40,549 nt of DNA from Methylocystaceae bacterium (GTDB lineage: Bacteria; Pseudomonadota; Alphaproteobacteria; Rhizobiales; Beijerinckiaceae), in assembly GCA_009773555.1 (NCBI GenBank), contig WSXZ01000048.1, positions 5,894 through 46,442 of the forward strand, written 5' to 3'. Positions within the stretch are counted from its first letter, which is position 1, and each line of letters starts with the position of its first letter. The notes beneath the pieces were generated by a model. That model had not been told where the DNA came from. It did not search any database and worked only from the letters and a program-made list of their open reading frames with translations. Shown here one piece after another: positions 9,112 to 18,347 of the stretch. The translations under genes were made by a program, and so were the position numbers.

Positions 9112-9483
9112 ATGTCGACCAGCGCTCGTCGCAATTGCGCTTCGCTTCTCATCGCCGCCTATCTGATCGCCGGCGGCCTTCAGGCCGCCTCGGCGCAGCA
9201 GCTTCAGGTCGATCCCGGAGCGCTGGACGCCTCTGGTTCTGTCACGACGCAGCCGAAGGCCAAAAAGGCCAAGGCGCAGCAATCCCCGCGGGCCGGCGCC
9301 GGCCAGCAGCAGCAGCAGGGGAGCGGCGGCAACCGCCAGTTTGGCGAGCTTGAGGGTTGGTCGCCGGGCAAGGCGCCGCCTGGAGGAAAGCCGGCGGAAG
9401 CCGAAAAGCCGGCTTCGCCCAACGGCAAAATGCCCATCGGCGTTTCGCCCTCGGGGAATATGTCGGTCGGGCTTCCCTTCTAA
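9112..9483 (+). CDS. Small secreted low-complexity protein of unknown function
   Basis: The 123-residue product has a signal peptide (CASLLIAAYLIAGGLQAASA, probable cleavage before QQLQVD). A Lys/Gln/Gly-rich disordered segment follows, then a conserved-looking tail (NGKMPIGVSPSGNMSVGLPF). No domain is recognised. It lies between sdhB and asd on the same strand, 70 bases after sdhB. I start it at the ATG at 9112, which gives a standard signal peptide; upstream in-frame codons exist but add a non-signal extension. Periplasmic or cell-envelope location is inferred. Confidence 0.65.
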   Translation: MSTSARRNCASLLIAAYLIAGGLQAASAQQLQVDPGALDASGSVTTQPKAKKAKAQQSPRAGAGQQQQQGSGGNRQFGELEGWSPGKAPPGGKPAEAEKPASPNGKMPIGVSPSGNMSVGLPF

Positions 9484-9518
9484 AAGTCACAGCGCCGGGT
9501 CGCCGGCTGGAGTTGATC

Positions 9519-10553
9519 ATGGCGTATAAGGTTGCGGTCGTCGGCGCTACGGGCAACGTAGGCCGCGAGATGCTCGATATTCTCGCCGAGCGCCGCTTCC
9601 CTGTTTCGGAAGTCGTTGCGCTGGCGTCGCCGAGTTCGATCGGCACGGAGGTGTCCTTCGGCGATAGGACGCTGAAGTGCAAAGTGCTCGACTCCTACGA
9701 TTTCTCCGACGTCGACATTTGTCTCATGTCGGCGGGCGGCTCCGTCGCGAAGGAATGGGCGCCCAGGATCGGCGCGCAGGGCTGCGTCGTCATCGACAAT
9801 TCTTCGGCCTGGCGCATGGACCCTGACGTGCCGTTGGTCGTGCCGGAGGTCAACGCCGCCGCCGCGGCGGGATTTTCCAAAAAGAACATCATCGCCAATC
9901 CGAACTGCTCGACGGCGCAGCTCGTCGTTGCGCTGAAGCCCTTGCACGTTGCGGCGACGATCAAGCGCGTCGTCGTCTCGACCTATCAATCGGTCTCTGG
10001 CGCGGGCAAGGAGGGCATGGACGAACTCTTCGCGCAGACCCGTTCGGTGTTCGTCGCCAACCCTGTCGAAGCGAAGAAATTTCCCAAGCGCATCGCCTTC
10101 AATCTCATTCCGCAGATCGACGTCTTCATGGAGGACGGCTTCACCAAGGAAGAGTGGAAGATGGTCGCGGAGACAAAGAAGATTCTAGATCCCAAGATCA
10201 AGCTTGTCGCCACCTGCGTGCGCGTGCCGGTCTTCATCGGCCATTCGGAAGCGGTGAACATCGAATTCGAAAAGCCGATTTCGGCGGACGAGGCGCGTAA
10301 CATTCTGCGCGCGGCGCCGGGCGTGCTGGTGATCGACAAGCACGAGGACGGCGGCTACATCACGCCGCATGAAGCGGCGGGCGAAGACGCCACCTATGTC
10401 TCGCGCATCCGTACCGACCCGACCGTCGATAATGGGCTGGTTCTATGGTGCGTTTCCGACAATCTGCGCAAGGGCGCGGCGCTCAACGCCATTCAGATCG
10501 CGGAAGTCCTGATGAACCGCAAGCTGCTCGCGCCTAAGAAAAGGGCGGCGTAA
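9519..10553 (+). CDS. asd: Aspartate-semialdehyde dehydrogenase
   Basis: The 344-residue enzyme converts aspartyl phosphate to aspartate semialdehyde with NADPH, for lysine/diaminopimelate, threonine and methionine synthesis. The NADP-binding GATGNVGREML is at the N-terminus. The catalytic cysteine is C130 in NPNCSTAQLVVAL, and the active-site loop STYQSVSGAGKEGMDEL follows. The late CVRVPVFIGHSEAV carries the catalytic histidine. The start at 9519 is preceded by GGCTGGAG; an open frame extends further upstream but overlaps the preceding gene. Confidence 0.96.
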   Translation: MAYKVAVVGATGNVGREMLDILAERRFPVSEVVALASPSSIGTEVSFGDRTLKCKVLDSYDFSDVDICLMSAGGSVAKEWAPRIGAQGCVVIDNSSAWRMDPDVPLVVPEVNAAAAAGFSKKNIIANPNCSTAQLVVALKPLHVAATIKRVVVSTYQSVSGAGKEGMDELFAQTRSVFVANPVEAKKFPKRIAFNLIPQIDVFMEDGFTKEEWKMVAETKKILDPKIKLVATCVRVPVFIGHSEAVNIEFEKPISADEARNILRAAPGVLVIDKHEDGGYITPHEAAGEDATYVSRIRTDPTVDNGLVLWCVSDNLRKGAALNAIQIAEVLMNRKLLAPKKRAA

Positions 10554-10643
10554 GGCCCGAAGGCGATCATCATCGCCAAATAGGCCGAGCGTCAGCGCGA
10601 AGAGGGCGATCGCGGCCGAAAGCGAATCGCCGACGGCGACGGC

Positions 10644-11537
10644 TTATTTGTTGATCTTGAACAGCGTCGGATCTGGCACTTTCGCCTGGTCGATGTTGAA
10701 GATCGAGATCAAGGTCTCATAGCCTTGCGGGTCCTTCACCTGCCACTGCTTCAATTTGAAGGTCTTGGGGTCGAAGATCAGACGCACGTGCGACGTGCCG
10801 CCGAAGGTCGCCTTGTCCTCAATAGCGATGGTGACGCCGGAATCATCGATCTTCACGTCCTCGACGATGACATCCTTTTCGAGATCGATCTTGTCCTTCA
10901 TCAGGAATTTGAGCGGCGTCTGAGTGATAAAGTAGAGATCCTGCGTGTTGAGCTTACGGTCGCGCACGGCGACCTGCGCGCCATCGGCGACGACTTCCAT
11001 CGTCGCCGGCTGGGCGTATTCGAAACGCACACGGCCGGCGCGCTGAACGTGAAGCTTGCCTTCCGAACGCTTGCCGTCGCCGCCGATCTGCACGAAATCG
11101 GCGGTCATCACCGGCGATGCGTTGAAAAAAGCGTTGGCGCGCTTGAGCGCTTCGTCGCGGGTGAGCGGCTTCTCCGGCTCGGGCGCGGGCGGCGGCGCGA
11201 TCGTGGCGGCGGCAGCGGCGGGCCCCTGAGCGGTCGGTTTGCCGGTCTTCTTCCCCATCGGGTCTGCAGGTTTCGCCTCTCCGGGCTTGGCCGTCACGGG
11301 CTTGACCGTCACGGGCTTACCGTCGACGCCCTTCTCGTCAGCAGATTTGACTTCTGCCGATTTCGACCCTGTTTCCGCGGGTCTGGCTTCGGCTGGCTTC
11401 GCCTCCGCTGCTTTATTCGCGGCGACCGCCGGAACGCTTCCTTGCGACGGCGGCGCAGCGCGCGCGATCGTCGCAGCGGCGGCCGGAACGGCGAGTGAAA
11501 GCGCGGCGAGCAGGGCGGCAAAGTGAACGTATGTCAC
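10644..11537 (-). CDS. lolA: Outer-membrane lipoprotein carrier protein LolA with long Ala/Lys/Pro-rich N-terminal extension
   Basis: The 297-residue product starts with a signal peptide (HFAALLAALSLAVPAAAA). About 95 residues of low-complexity AEAKPAE/KPVTVKP-type repeats follow, and then a normal LolA domain from about residue 120 (LKRANAFFNASPVMTADFVQ, GRVRFEYAQPATMEVVADG, YFITQTPLKFLM). LolA ferries lipoproteins across the periplasm from LolCDE to LolB. The usual protein is about 200-220 residues, so the extension is notable; it may span peptidoglycan or be disordered. In alphaproteobacteria lolA commonly follows ftsK, and here the two are separated by the inserted pentapeptide region. 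Confidence 0.9.
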   Translation of the reverse strand: MTYVHFAALLAALSLAVPAAAATIARAAPPSQGSVPAVAANKAAEAKPAEARPAETGSKSAEVKSADEKGVDGKPVTVKPVTAKPGEAKPADPMGKKTGKPTAQGPAAAAATIAPPPAPEPEKPLTRDEALKRANAFFNASPVMTADFVQIGGDGKRSEGKLHVQRAGRVRFEYAQPATMEVVADGAQVAVRDRKLNTQDLYFITQTPLKFLMKDKIDLEKDVIVEDVKIDDSGVTIAIEDKATFGGTSHVRLIFDPKTFKLKQWQVKDPQGYETLISIFNIDQAKVPDPTLFKINK

Positions 11538-11605
11538 GGCGGGTTCCGATTCTGGGAAGCTGTCGCCGTCTTCCTAGCATAAGTTGGCGGAATTGGGGGC
11601 GAAGC

Positions 11606-11628
11606 CTACTCCGCCGCCTCGATATCGA
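11606..11628 (-). repeat. Distal copy of 23-bp direct repeat matching the ftsK 3' end
   Basis: These 23 bases are identical to 12369-12391, the last codons and stop of ftsK (reading DIEAAE-stop on the minus strand). The two copies are in the same orientation and bracket the pentapeptide-repeat gene. The arrangement resembles an integration or recombination event that regenerated the end of the target gene. Confidence 0.85.
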
Positions 11629-11679
11629 GAGTTATGGCGCGCTGCCCGAGCGCGCGAAAGCGCATTCGAGCGCGGCTGG

Positions 11680-12362
11680 CTATTCCGGCAGCTCGGACGG
11701 AAGGATGGTTCGATCGTCGATGATCGCTCGTGCGATCTGAGAGCGTGTAAGATTGCGCACGCCAGTGAGGTCGGCGCCTCTAAGGATGGTTCCATCGAGG
11801 ATAGCATTTTGCAAATTTGCGCCACGAAAATTGACGTTCGTGCAATCGGCGTCGCTAAGGTTCGCGCCCTTCAGATTGGCGTTGCTCAGATCGGTTCGGC
11901 GAATGAAGGCGCCGCTCAGATCAATCTTGAACGCTTCGCGCTGTTCGGTTCTGATTGCCGCGGCCATTCTCAAGTTCCTGCCTGGCTCTGCACCAGCCGA
12001 ATAATTTCGCGGACATCGGCGGGCGGCTCGGCGTCTCCATAATCTACCCGATTTTCCTTCAAATATATAGTCAGCAATTGCACGACGGGCTCCGACCAAT
12101 CAGGAAAGTCCCGGCAGATCTATTTCAATGCAAAAATGGATCCCAGCCTGACTTCAAGCTTCTCATCCCCCAATTGCCCAACCGATCTGTTCACAAGTTC
12201 GGCCACGTGTCCCCTGCGCGTAAGCTCGGTGAGACGGGTTTGGGCTTCAGCCTGTCGATTGGCGACTGTGACGCGCTTCCAACCGAGATACAGGCCAAAG
12301 GCGCCGCCAGTGAACAGTCCTATGTTACGAACGATCTCTGTTAGCTCTACCCACCATTGCAT
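11680..12362 (-). pseudogene. Broken pentapeptide-repeat protein gene
   Basis: Reading from 12362, the first 80 codons encode a membrane segment (NIGLFTGGAFGLYLGW) and a helical region (GQLGDEKLEVRLGSIFALK) typical of the N-terminal half of bacterial pentapeptide-repeat proteins. A TAG at 12120-12122 interrupts it. The same frame then continues with family-like sequence (ICRDFPDWSEPVVQLLTIYL) to a TGA at 11970-11972. The pentapeptide repeats themselves (ADLSNANLKGANLSDAD-type, through ILRGADLTGV) are in another frame from an ATG at 11967 to 11680. So one nonsense codon and one frameshift separate the parts. Local G+C is about 51% in 12001-12180, below the neighbours. The second part (95 residues) could still be translated alone. 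Confidence 0.7.
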
Positions 12363-12368
12363 TTACGG

Positions 12369-12391
12369 CTACTCCGCCGCCTCGATATCGA
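12369..12391 (-). repeat. Proximal copy of 23-bp direct repeat (end of ftsK coding sequence)
   Basis: This is the true 3' terminus of ftsK, including its stop codon, and is identical to 11606-11628. It lies 6 bases upstream of the start codon of the pentapeptide gene on the minus strand. Confidence 0.85.
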
Positions 12392-14806
12392 AGGCGCCCC
12401 GGTCGATGCCGCCGCCGACGAGAATTTCGCGCTTTCCGGCGTGGTTAGGCGCGGAGACGACGCCTTCCTGCTCCATGCGTTCGACGAGCGAAGCGGCCTT
12501 GTTGTAGCCGACCGAGAGGCGGCGCTGGATGTAGCTCGTCGAGCACTTCTTGTCGCGCAGCACGATATTGACGGCGCGGTCATAAAGGTCGCCGCCTTCC
12601 TCCGCGTCCATCGAGCCGGGCAGGGGCGCTTCGCCGTCTTCGCCAGCATCATCCTCGACAGTGATGGCGTCGAGATATTGCGGCGCGCCTTGCGTCTTCA
12701 CATGGGCGACGATGTCCTCGACTTCGTGGTCGGACACGAAAGGCCCATGCACGCGCGAAATGCGGCCGCCGCCCGCCATGTAGAGCATGTCGCCCTGGCC
12801 GAGCAGCTGCTCGGCGCCCTGTTCGCCCAAAATCGTGCGGCTGTCGATCTTGGAGGTCACCTGGAAGGAGATGCGCGTTGGGAAATTCGCTTTGATCGTG
12901 CCGGTGATGACGTCGACGGAGGGGCGCTGCGTCGCCATGATCAGATGGATGCCCGCGGCGCGCGCCATCTGCGCCAGTCTCTGGATCGCGCCTTCGATGT
13001 CCTTGCCGGCGACGAGCATGAGATCCGCCATCTCGTCGACGATGACGACGATATAAGGCAGCGTGGAGAGCGTCATCTCCTCATGCTCGAAGATCGCCTC
13101 GCCGGTTTCGCGATCGAAGCCCGTCTGCACCGTGCGGGTGATCGTCTCGCCCTTGGCCTGCGCGTCGGCGACGCGGACATTGTAGCCGTCGATGTTGCGC
13201 ACGCCGAGCTTCGACATTTTCTTGTAGCGATCCTCCATCTCTCGCACCGCCCATTTGAGCGCCACGACCGCCTTTTTCGGGTCGGTGACGACGGGCGTCA
13301 GCAGATGGGGGATGTTGTCGTAGACGGAGAGCTCCAGCATCTTCGGATCGACCATGATGAGCCGGCACTCTTCGGGCTTCAGCCGATAAAGCAGCGATAG
13401 GATCATGGTGTTGATCGCGACCGACTTGCCGGAGCCGGTGGTGCCGGCGACCAGAAGATGCGGCATGCGGGCCAGGTCGACGATCACCGGCTCGCCGCCG
13501 ATCGTCTTGCCAAGCGCGATGGCGAGCTTGTGGTTGGAGCGGACGAAATCTTCGCAGGCGATGAGTTCGCGCAAATAGACCATCTCGCGACGCTGGTTCG
13601 GCAGTTCGATGCCGATGGCGTTGCGCCCCGATACGACGGCGACGCGGGCGGAGACGGCGGACATCGAGCGGGCGATGTCGTCGGCAAGGCCGATGACCCG
13701 CGAACTCTTGATGCCGGGCGCCGGCTCCAGCTCATAGAGCGTGACCACTGACGGAAAAATCCTCGAGCACGCCCTCAAGCAGACGCGCGTTGTGCTCGAG
13801 CGCCTCCTGCGGGAGCTTGACGCCGCTCGGCTGCTTCTTCGGCTCGGCGAGAAGGGCCAGGGGCGGCGTCTCATAGCGCGTATTGACGCGGGGCTGCGGG
13901 GCGCGGGTAGGCGCACGCGTCCTGCGGGGCGCGGGCGCGGACGGGGCGACCGCAGGTTCAAAGGGCGGCTCGTCGAGATCTTGGGGCGGCGACGCAAAGC
14001 CGGGATAAAGGTCCAGATCCTCGAAGGTCGGCTCCACGCGCGGATAGCGCGGGGGCGGCGGCCGGTCCGTCGTCGCGGCGCGACGTCTGAGTCTTGCGGC
14101 GGCGCGCAGCATCCAGGCTTTCAGCGCCAGTCCAAGATGAATCAGCGCGCCGAGCGAGATCAACGCGACGCCAGGCTCGCCGCCGGCGTCAGGAACGGCT
14201 GCGCATATCCGCTTCGGATTCAAAGCCCAGCCCCGCTGCGCCGGTCACGGCGAGAATCGCGACGAGCGCGGCGCCGACGCCAAAGACCGCGGTCAGGACG
14301 CCGGAGCCGGCAAAGATCAGCCGTGGAACGGTCAGGATGGCGTCGCCGGCGACGCCGCCGAGGCCGGTGGGCAGCGGCCAGCGGTTGGTCGCGGGCAAAA
14401 GCGACGCGGTCGCGGCGGTTGCGAAAACGCCGAGGACACAAAGGCCGACGCGCAGCATCACGCGGCCGATTCGGCGCCGTCGCATGAGACGCAATCCCTG
14501 GGCGGCGATCGGCACGATGGCGGCGATGGCGCCGAAGCCGACGAGCTGCATCAACAGATCAGAGACGATCGCGCCCGGTCCGCCGAGCAGATTGCGGACG
14601 TGGCCCGAGGTCGCGTGGTTGAGCGAAGGATCGCGGGCGGACCAGCTGACGAGCGCCAGCGTCAGCGCGGCGGCGCTCACGAGCAAGGCGGCGCCCAGTA
14701 TTTCCGCCAGCCTCCGCGCCGCAAACTCGCGAAGCTGCTCGGTAAAATGGCCCCTTGCATGGCTGCGCATATGAAGAGAAGCCTCGCTTGATCGCAGCGC
14801 CGCCAA
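12369..14806 (-). pseudogene. ftsK: DNA translocase FtsK, reading frame broken twice
   Basis: Three fragments in different frames make up one FtsK. Fragment 1 (14806-14189) has the four-helix membrane domain. Fragment 2 (about 14223-13732) carries the Pro-rich linker and the start of the motor up to [10 protein letters not shown]. Fragment 3 (about 13745-12369) has [18 protein letters not shown], Walker A GTTGSGKS, Walker [13 protein letters not shown], and the gamma DNA-reading domain ([19 protein letters not shown]). The first break, near 14190-14200, is small. At the second, the family's conserved residues between LEDFxV and VVTLYE (about ten, ending in RPGP) are missing as well as the frame. 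FtsK pumps chromosome termini through the septum and is usually essential, so a second copy elsewhere or an assembly fault is likely. Confidence 0.85.
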
Positions 14807-14852
14807 CGGCGCGCGTATGCGGGCAGCGTAAAAAATCTCGGTTAAGGTGCGC

Positions 14853-15698
14853 TTAAGCCTGGTTGTGCGGTTTCTTGCCGCCCGCCGCGACGATCTGATT
14901 GATCTCGGCGCCGTAAATGAAGATCGCCGCCAGCATCTGAAGAAAGACGATGGCGATCACGATCGAGGCGAGGCCGGCGTAAGTCGAAACATAGCTGCCA
15001 GCGAATCTCGCGAGATAGGCGCCGAAGCCGGCGCCGAGCGCGAGCGACGCGATCAGCGTCAGCGCGATGCCTGGCCCGATGAAGGTCAGATTGCGCCGCT
15101 CCGCGGGCAAAAATTTATGAGCCGCATACAGGGCAATGGCCAACAGGGCGGTGGTGACGCCATAGCGCACCGGCGCGTAAAGGGGCTGAAGCTCCTGCAC
15201 GAGGGCGGGTATGTATCGTTCGGCGATCGCGCGCGCGAGAGGCCCCAGCACGAGCAGAATAGCGACGGCGAGGAGCGCGGCCGCGCCGAGAAAGACGTAA
15301 AGAATTGATTCGAGGCGCGTCAGCCACCAGGGGCGCTTGTCCTTGAGGTCATAGGCGCGGTTCAGCGCGACGCGCAGCGCTTCCACTCCGGTAGAGGAGA
15401 AATATATGGCGAAGATCGCGCCCAGCGTCAGCAGCCCGCCACGCGGTTGCGTCAGCACATTACGGATTTCCCCGGAAATCGGCCCGGCGACGCTCTCCGG
15501 CCATGTTTCGAAAAGCAGTTTTGTCGCCGCGTCCGCTTCTCGTCCCAAGCCGAAGAAGCCGGCGAGCGCCGTCAAAAAAATCAGGAACGGAAACAACGAC
15601 GTCAGGATTGCGAGGGCGATATAGCTTGTGACCGCCCAACCATCGTCGCGGTCGAACTTGAGATAGGCGTCATAAAAGATTTGAAAGAACTTTCGCAT
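14853..15698 (-). CDS. YihY/BrkB-family inner-membrane protein
   Basis: The 281-residue product (from ATG at 15698) has about six transmembrane helices. The family motifs are SYIALAILTSLFPFLIF near the N-terminus, FSSTGVEALRVALNRAYD in the middle, and AGLASIVIAIVFLQMLA near the C-terminus. The molecular function of the YihY family is not settled; older annotation as ribonuclease BN is wrong. An upstream in-frame ATG at 15845 would add 49 residues that overlap the divergent LprI-like gene, so I prefer 15698. It lies upstream of ftsK on the same strand, with about 46 bases between them. Confidence 0.85.
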   Translation of the reverse strand: MRKFFQIFYDAYLKFDRDDGWAVTSYIALAILTSLFPFLIFLTALAGFFGLGREADAATKLLFETWPESVAGPISGEIRNVLTQPRGGLLTLGAIFAIYFSSTGVEALRVALNRAYDLKDKRPWWLTRLESILYVFLGAAALLAVAILLVLGPLARAIAERYIPALVQELQPLYAPVRYGVTTALLAIALYAAHKFLPAERRNLTFIGPGIALTLIASLALGAGFGAYLARFAGSYVSTYAGLASIVIAIVFLQMLAAIFIYGAEINQIVAAGGKKPHNQA

Positions 15699-15759
15699 GG
15701 CGGACTCATGATAGCGTGGCGACCGGGAATGGCGATGGCGGAAGGGAGTGAATTCGTCG

Positions 15760-16173
15760 ATGAGAAGCTTTTCTTTACGGCGCGCCGCCGCCATCAGCGC
15801 GGCTTTTGTCGTTCTGGCGCATTCAATGAACTGGGCGTTCGCCAAGGACTGCGACGGTCGCGGCTCTCAGACTGACCTCAATTTGTGCGCGGGAGAGAAT
15901 TTCAAACAGGCCGACGCGAAACTCAACGCCATCTACGCCAAATTGCAAAAAAAGATCAGCGCGGCGGGCCAGCCAAAATTACGGGAGGCGCAAAAATCCT
16001 GGATCGCCTACCGGGATGCGCAATGCGCCTTTGAAACTCTGGGGACGATCGACGGCAGCATTCACAGCATGGTCGTGGCGCAATGTCTCACGGATGTGAC
16101 CGAGCAGCAGACGAAACGGTTGGAGCATCAACTCACCTGCGAAGAAGGCGACGTCTCCTGCGGCGGTCAGTAG
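15760..16173 (+). CDS. LprI-like secreted protein (DUF1311 family)
   Basis: The 137-residue product has a signal peptide (LRRAAAISAAFVVLAHSMNWAFA, then KDCDGRG). The LprI/DUF1311 pattern follows: paired cysteines, ADAKLNAIYAKLQKKI, REAQKSWIAYRDAQCAFE, and Cys near the C-terminus, giving six cysteines that could form disulfides. Some relatives inhibit lysozyme; that role is not shown here. The ATG at 15760 has GGGAG 11 bases upstream; a GTG at 15748 is an alternative. It converges on uvrC with a 10-base gap. Confidence 0.8.
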   Translation: MRSFSLRRAAAISAAFVVLAHSMNWAFAKDCDGRGSQTDLNLCAGENFKQADAKLNAIYAKLQKKISAAGQPKLREAQKSWIAYRDAQCAFETLGTIDGSIHSMVVAQCLTDVTEQQTKRLEHQLTCEEGDVSCGGQ

Positions 16174-16183
16174 CGCGCTGGCG

Positions 16184-18169
16184 CTACTCGCGCTGAAAAT
16201 GCTCATAAACCAGCCGCGCCGTGGCCTTGTTGACGCCAGGCACCTTCTCCAGATCCGAAAGCGCCGCCCTTGACACCGCCTTCGCCGACCCAAACGCCAG
16301 GAGCAGCGCGCGTTTGCGCGATGGCCCGACGCCGGCGATCTCATCCAGCGGATTCTTGGTGAATTCCTTTTTGCGCCGCGCGCGATGCGTGCCGATCGCA
16401 AAGCGATGCGCTTCGTCGCGCAGGCGCTGCACAAAGTAGAGCGCCGGATCGTGCGGCGGCAGGCGAAACGGCTCGCGGCCTTCGACGAAGAATGTTTCGC
16501 GTCCGGCGTTGCGGTCGGCGCCCTTGGCGATCGACGCGATCGCCACCCCTTCGACTCCGAGTTCGCGCAAGACGTCGCGCGCCACGTCGAATTGGCCGCG
16601 TCCGCCGTCGATCAGAATGAGATCTGGCTTTGCCGGAAACGCCTCGCGATCCTGCTCCGTTTCTCCATCCTTGGCGAGCCGCGCGAACCGGCGGGTGAGC
16701 ACCTCGCGCATCATGCCGAAATCGTCCCCCGGCGTGATCTCCGCGCTTCTGATGTTGAAGGTGCGGTAGTGGGCTTTCATAAATCCTGCAGGCCCCGCGA
16801 CGATCATCGCGCCGATCGCCTGCGCGCCGCCGATGTGGGAATTGTCGTAGACCTCAATGCGCCGCGGCGCCGAGACGAGACCAAAGGCCTGGCCGAGCGC
16901 CCCGAGCAGGCGCTGCTGGCTTGCGTCTTCGGCGAGCTTGCGCCCGAGCGCTTGCCGCGCGTTCTGAAGCGCGTGGTCCACAAGTTCGCGCTTCTCGCCG
17001 CGCTGCGGCGCGAGCACTTCGACGCGGCGGCCAAGCCGCGCGGTCAACACTTCTTCAAGCAGCGCGCTGTCCTCGATCGGATGGGAGAGAAAGACGCAGG
17101 GGGCCGAAGGGTGCTCCTGATAAAACTGCGCGAGAAAGGCGTCGAGAACTTCGGACTCGGACAGCGACGCGTCGGCGCGGGGAAAGTAGGAGCGATTGCC
17201 CCAGTTCTGGTAGGCGCGAAAGAAGAACGCTTCGACGCAGAAACGTCCGGCGTCCTTGGCGATGGCGAAGACGTCGGCTTCTTCGACGCTGCGTGGATTG
17301 ATTCCCTGCGCGCCCTGAACCGCCGAGAGCGCCGAGATTCGGTCGCGCAGCCGCGCCGCGCGCTCAAACTCCAGTCGCTCGGAGGCTTCGGTCATTTCGC
17401 GCGCCAGCTGTTCGCGGACGTTGCGACTTTTGCCAGAGAGAAAATCCCGCGCCTCTCGCACGAGCTCGGCGTAATCCTCCATGGAGATTTCGCCGGTGCA
17501 CGGGCCCGAACAGCGTTTGATCTGATAGAGCAGGCACGGACGCGTGCGATTGTCGAAGAAGCTTTGCGAGCAGGATCGCAAAAGAAATGCGCGCTCCAGC
17601 GCATTCAGCGCCCGATTGACCGCCCAGACGCTGGCGAAGGGGCCGAAATAGTCTCCCTTGCGCGCGCGGGCGCCCCGGTGCTTGAGAATCTGCGGCGCGT
17701 CATGATCCTTGGCGATCAGAATGTAAGGGAAGGATTTATCGTCGCGCATCAGCACGTTGAAGCGCGGCTTCAACTGCTTGATGAGATTTGCTTCCAAAAG
17801 CAGCGCGTCGGTTTCAGTCTCGACCGAGATGAACACCATCGTCGTCGTCGCCGAGATCATCCGCGCGATGCGATTCACATGACCCGCAAGACGCGTGTAG
17901 CTCGCGACGCGCTTGCGCACGTTTTTCGCCTTGCCGACGTAGAGCACCTCGCCACTTTCAGCGATCATGCGATAGACGCCGGGCCCGTTCGGCGCGTGCC
18001 GCCAATGCTTCTTGATGACGTCGACGCCGCGCTTGACGCTTTCCGGCGTCTCGGGCGTCTCGGCTCCCGGATCGGACGGCTCCGCCTCCGCCTCCGCCGC
18101 GGCGTCGGGCGCGTCAAAGACGTCGTCTTCTTCGGGGGGAAGATCGCGCGGATTTGCGTGAGCAGTCAT
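16184..18169 (-). CDS. uvrC: Excinuclease ABC subunit C
   Basis: The 661-residue protein makes the dual incisions in nucleotide excision repair with UvrAB. An acidic N-terminal tail of about 45 residues precedes the GIY-YIG nuclease domain ([20 protein letters not shown]). Next come the UvrB-contact UVR motif ([16 protein letters not shown]), the RNase H-like 5' nuclease domain ([27 protein letters not shown]) and two helix-hairpin-helix motifs at the C-terminus ([29 protein letters not shown]). Length is normal for alphaproteobacteria. The long open frame on the opposite strand is a composition shadow. Confidence 0.97.
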   Translation of the reverse strand: MTAHANPRDLPPEEDDVFDAPDAAAEAEAEPSDPGAETPETPESVKRGVDVIKKHWRHAPNGPGVYRMIAESGEVLYVGKAKNVRKRVASYTRLAGHVNRIARMISATTTMVFISVETETDALLLEANLIKQLKPRFNVLMRDDKSFPYILIAKDHDAPQILKHRGARARKGDYFGPFASVWAVNRALNALERAFLLRSCSQSFFDNRTRPCLLYQIKRCSGPCTGEISMEDYAELVREARDFLSGKSRNVREQLAREMTEASERLEFERAARLRDRISALSAVQGAQGINPRSVEEADVFAIAKDAGRFCVEAFFFRAYQNWGNRSYFPRADASLSESEVLDAFLAQFYQEHPSAPCVFLSHPIEDSALLEEVLTARLGRRVEVLAPQRGEKRELVDHALQNARQALGRKLAEDASQQRLLGALGQAFGLVSAPRRIEVYDNSHIGGAQAIGAMIVAGPAGFMKAHYRTFNIRSAEITPGDDFGMMREVLTRRFARLAKDGETEQDREAFPAKPDLILIDGGRGQFDVARDVLRELGVEGVAIASIAKGADRNAGRETFFVEGREPFRLPPHDPALYFVQRLRDEAHRFAIGTHRARRKKEFTKNPLDEIAGVGPSRKRALLLAFGSAKAVSRAALSDLEKVPGVNKATARLVYEHFQRE

Positions 18170-18347
18170 TCACCTAGATCTATTCGCCGCCGGCCGCGAT
18201 GGAAAGAGTCGCTGGAGGCGCCCCGCCGGACCAAAGAGCTGTGTAGAACCTCGATCCGCCGCGCATTTCCCTGAGCGCCGCCTTGCGCCCGCCTGTCCGT
18301 CTGGCCACAGTCCTGCAAAGCTTGGGCTGCGACGATCAGGGGACGGC

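Noticed and set aside
10554-10643. Fragment between asd and lolA resembling a hydrophobic peptide on the minus strand
   Set aside because: Too short and without start or family signal; treated as spacer.
16385-18274. Open frame of 629 codons on the plus strand opposite uvrC
   Set aside because: It mirrors uvrC codon positions, is Arg/Ala/Asp-rich without any domain, and has no ribosome binding site. It is a GC-composition shadow.
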